Shown: one piece after another, positions 60,956-62,201 of the stretch | How positions within the stretch are numbered: the stretch's first letter is position 1 | Layout: each line of letters opens with the position of its first letter | Made by a program: the position numbers and the translations under genes | NCBI GenBank assembly: GCA_016936555.1 | Contig: JAFGXR010000030.1 | Coordinates: forward strand, 1 to 62,201 | Reading direction: 5' to 3' | From: Spirochaetales bacterium | GTDB lineage: Bacteria > Spirochaetota > Spirochaetia > DSM-2461 | Length of the DNA stretch: 62,201 nt | Notes under the pieces: model-generated | The model's input: the letters and a program-made list of their open reading frames with translations, nothing else | The model's database searches: none | Told to the model about the DNA's origin: nothing

Positions 60956-61831
60956 ATGAAAAAGACAAACATCATTGTTATGTTCGTTCTGATGACTGCT
61001 ATGGTTTTTATCGGTTGTGATAATGGAACAACCTCTTTGGCTGATACGACAGCGCTTGATGCTGCTATTGCAACTGCAACAACATTGAACAATGCCACAG
61101 CAGTAGGTTCCGCAATTGGCAATGTAACACAGGACAGTAAAGATACGTTTACCGCCGCAATTGCGGCAGCCCAGGCTGTATCTGACGATGCCAACTCAAC
61201 ACAGGAAGTCGTTGACGCAGCTATTGTAACCCTTGCGGCGGCAACTGATGCTTTTACCGCCAGCATTATTCTGATTGTTCCTCTGGAAATTACACTGCCC
61301 TATGGAATTTTAAGCGACACTCATGATGGTCTGGGAGACGTAGTCGGTACAAGAGCCGCTTTCTCTACCTGGAGTGATGATAATACCTGGACCGGGGTTA
61401 TGCCTGTTGTTTTTGATACTGCAGATACATCTGAGGCTTTTGATGGAACCGAATCCTGGTCCATTACCTATGACGGAACTGCAATCGGTGGTGGATCCTT
61501 TGTTTATCTCAGCGATACTGTAGATGAAGATGCAAAATCCACGGCTGATTTCAGCGCAGCAACAAATCTGGTATTTTCTATCATTACAGATACTGACAAT
61601 CTGGAAGTTAAAATAGAATCGGGAGCAACATCAACAGTCCTGCTCCTTTCTGATTACACTCCTGTATCTACTTCCGGAAGCTGGGATACTTATGAGATCC
61701 CCTGTGCTGACTTTGCCGGTGTTGATTTCTCAGCTGTCACAGTTCCTGTCGGGTTCTGGAATCCCACTGGTTGGGCTCCGACTCCCTATTATACTGGTGT
61801 TATTTACATAGACAATGTTTATTTCGAATAA
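60956..61831 (+). CDS. lipoprotein: FIVAR-like helical repeat plus binding-type beta-sandwich
   Basis: A 291-residue lipoprotein (lipobox FIG-C, C21), with AAGGAG before the ATG. Residues about 30-105 form one helical repeat close to those in the 49502 GH16 protein (AIGNVTQDSKDTFTAAIAAA). Residues about 112-291 form a jelly-roll-like module ending GVDFSAVTVPVGFWNPTG and GVIYIDNVYFE, comparable to the module of the 42788 protein (VDFTKFSGIGFWHP...). No catalytic domain. It is likely a surface glucan-binding protein built from the same parts in another order. Confidence 0.8.
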   Translation: MKKTNIIVMFVLMTAMVFIGCDNGTTSLADTTALDAAIATATTLNNATAVGSAIGNVTQDSKDTFTAAIAAAQAVSDDANSTQEVVDAAIVTLAAATDAFTASIILIVPLEITLPYGILSDTHDGLGDVVGTRAAFSTWSDDNTWTGVMPVVFDTADTSEAFDGTESWSITYDGTAIGGGSFVYLSDTVDEDAKSTADFSAATNLVFSIITDTDNLEVKIESGATSTVLLLSDYTPVSTSGSWDTYEIPCADFAGVDFSAVTVPVGFWNPTGWAPTPYYTGVIYIDNVYFE

Positions 61832-61864
61832 TATTTGTTGTTTGTTTTTTGCTGAATAATTGTA

Positions 61865-61898
61865 GGGGCTGTCCTGAAAGGGGCAGCCTCTTTCATTT
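61865..61898 (+). terminator. terminator with GAAA tetraloop
   Basis: GGGGCTGTCCT and AGGGGCAGCCTC pair over about 11 bp (with G-T wobbles) around a GAAA tetraloop (61876-61879), followed by TTTCATTT. It closes the 60956 gene. Confidence 0.75.
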
Positions 61899-61999
61899 AT
61901 AAATCGTCAAACCAATAATAAAAATTACCATGGTTAAATTTTCCATGACACTTTTCGGATTTTTTTCAAATAAATATATAAGAAAAAGGGCTGATGCAA

Positions 62000-62201
62000 A
62001 AGTACATCTTCAGACCCCTCACCTGGCCTCACTCAGAGGGAGAGGAGTCCAGAGAGAACTTTTACCCCTACTCCCCCCCACTGAGACTGTGTGAGAACTA
62101 GGAGATTGCCTTTTCCAACCCTCACCCCCGTCCCCTCTCCCACGACATACTATTACCCACAAGTACGCAACGATCTGGGAGAGGGGTGCCAGGTTATGTC
62201 C
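62000..62201 (+). repeat. dispersed non-coding repeat, copy 2 (runs off the window)
   Basis: This copy is in the opposite orientation to the one at 49335-49500. GACTGTGTGAGAACTAGG begins at 62085; the shared core continues to CCAACCCTC at 62123. CCCTCACC and CTCTCCC blocks recur. The rest of 61899-62201 shows no gene. Confidence 0.65.

Overview
The window reads as a chromosomal segment of a free-living, carbohydrate-degrading spirochaete-like bacterium. This is an inference from several things. There are many lipoproteins with loose lipoboxes (SLVSC, FIGC, LISC). There are many sensor, GGDEF/EAL, class III cyclase and chemotaxis proteins. TTG and GTG starts recur, and there is an Asp-x-Leu-Phe acidic repeat style that I associate with spirochaete envelope proteins. 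Base composition looks close to 50% G+C. I saw no rRNA, tRNA, CRISPR array, phage or transposase gene.

Region 1 (0.3-6.9 kb) is a tight six-gene operon: a LolD/MacB-type ABC ATPase, two FtsX-type permeases, a LolA-like periplasmic protein, an outer-membrane barrel and a sugar-nucleotide epimerase-type SDR. It looks like an envelope transport machine. The first permease and the barrel both carry repeated I-D-x-L-F acidic motifs. Region 2 (7-10.3 kb) has an acyltransferase-3 membrane protein and two secreted or lipid-anchored envelope proteins. Region 3 (10.3-23.5 kb) is a signalling block: a coiled-coil membrane protein, a HAMP-class III cyclase, two overlapping hybrid histidine kinases, and a 1517-residue TPR lipoprotein closed by a perfect terminator.

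Region 4 (23.5-41.7 kb) is metabolic and regulatory. It holds monomeric isocitrate dehydrogenase, a dihydropyrimidinase, a nicotinamidase-like hydrolase, two GNAT acetyltransferases, an EAL phosphodiesterase, a MATE exporter and an unknown P-loop protein. It continues with a minimal stand-alone cyclase behind a two-hairpin leader, a C39-like peptidase, a LacI-type-sensor GGDEF protein, a GlpA-like FAD oxidoreductase with a coupled 28-codon upstream ORF, and a chemoreceptor.

Region 5 (41.7-62.2 kb) is a beta-glucan (probably laminarin, beta-1,3-glucan) utilisation locus. It has four GH16 lipoproteins, one GH3 beta-glucosidase lipoprotein, three lipoproteins with carbohydrate-binding-type modules, an outer-membrane barrel, and a sugar ABC importer (binding protein plus two permeases, no ATPase). 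Five intergenic sites in the form GTTG-N11-CAAC lie at the promoters of its transcription units and suggest one shared regulator. Inside the locus sits a four-gene cassette (SGNH hydrolase, DUF5989-type microprotein, NodU-family carbamoyltransferase, SxtJ-type membrane protein), probably for carbamoylation of a glycan or small molecule. Its last gene is followed by another operator-controlled binding lipoprotein. Two related non-coding repeats in opposite orientation (about 49.34-49.50 kb and 62.0-62.2 kb) bracket the distal 12.5 kb.

Proposed division of labour in region 5: surface GH16 enzymes cut the polymer, binding lipoproteins hold it, the barrel admits oligosaccharides, GH3 trims them, and the ABC importer takes up the product. 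All functional calls come from reading motifs by eye; no database search was possible.
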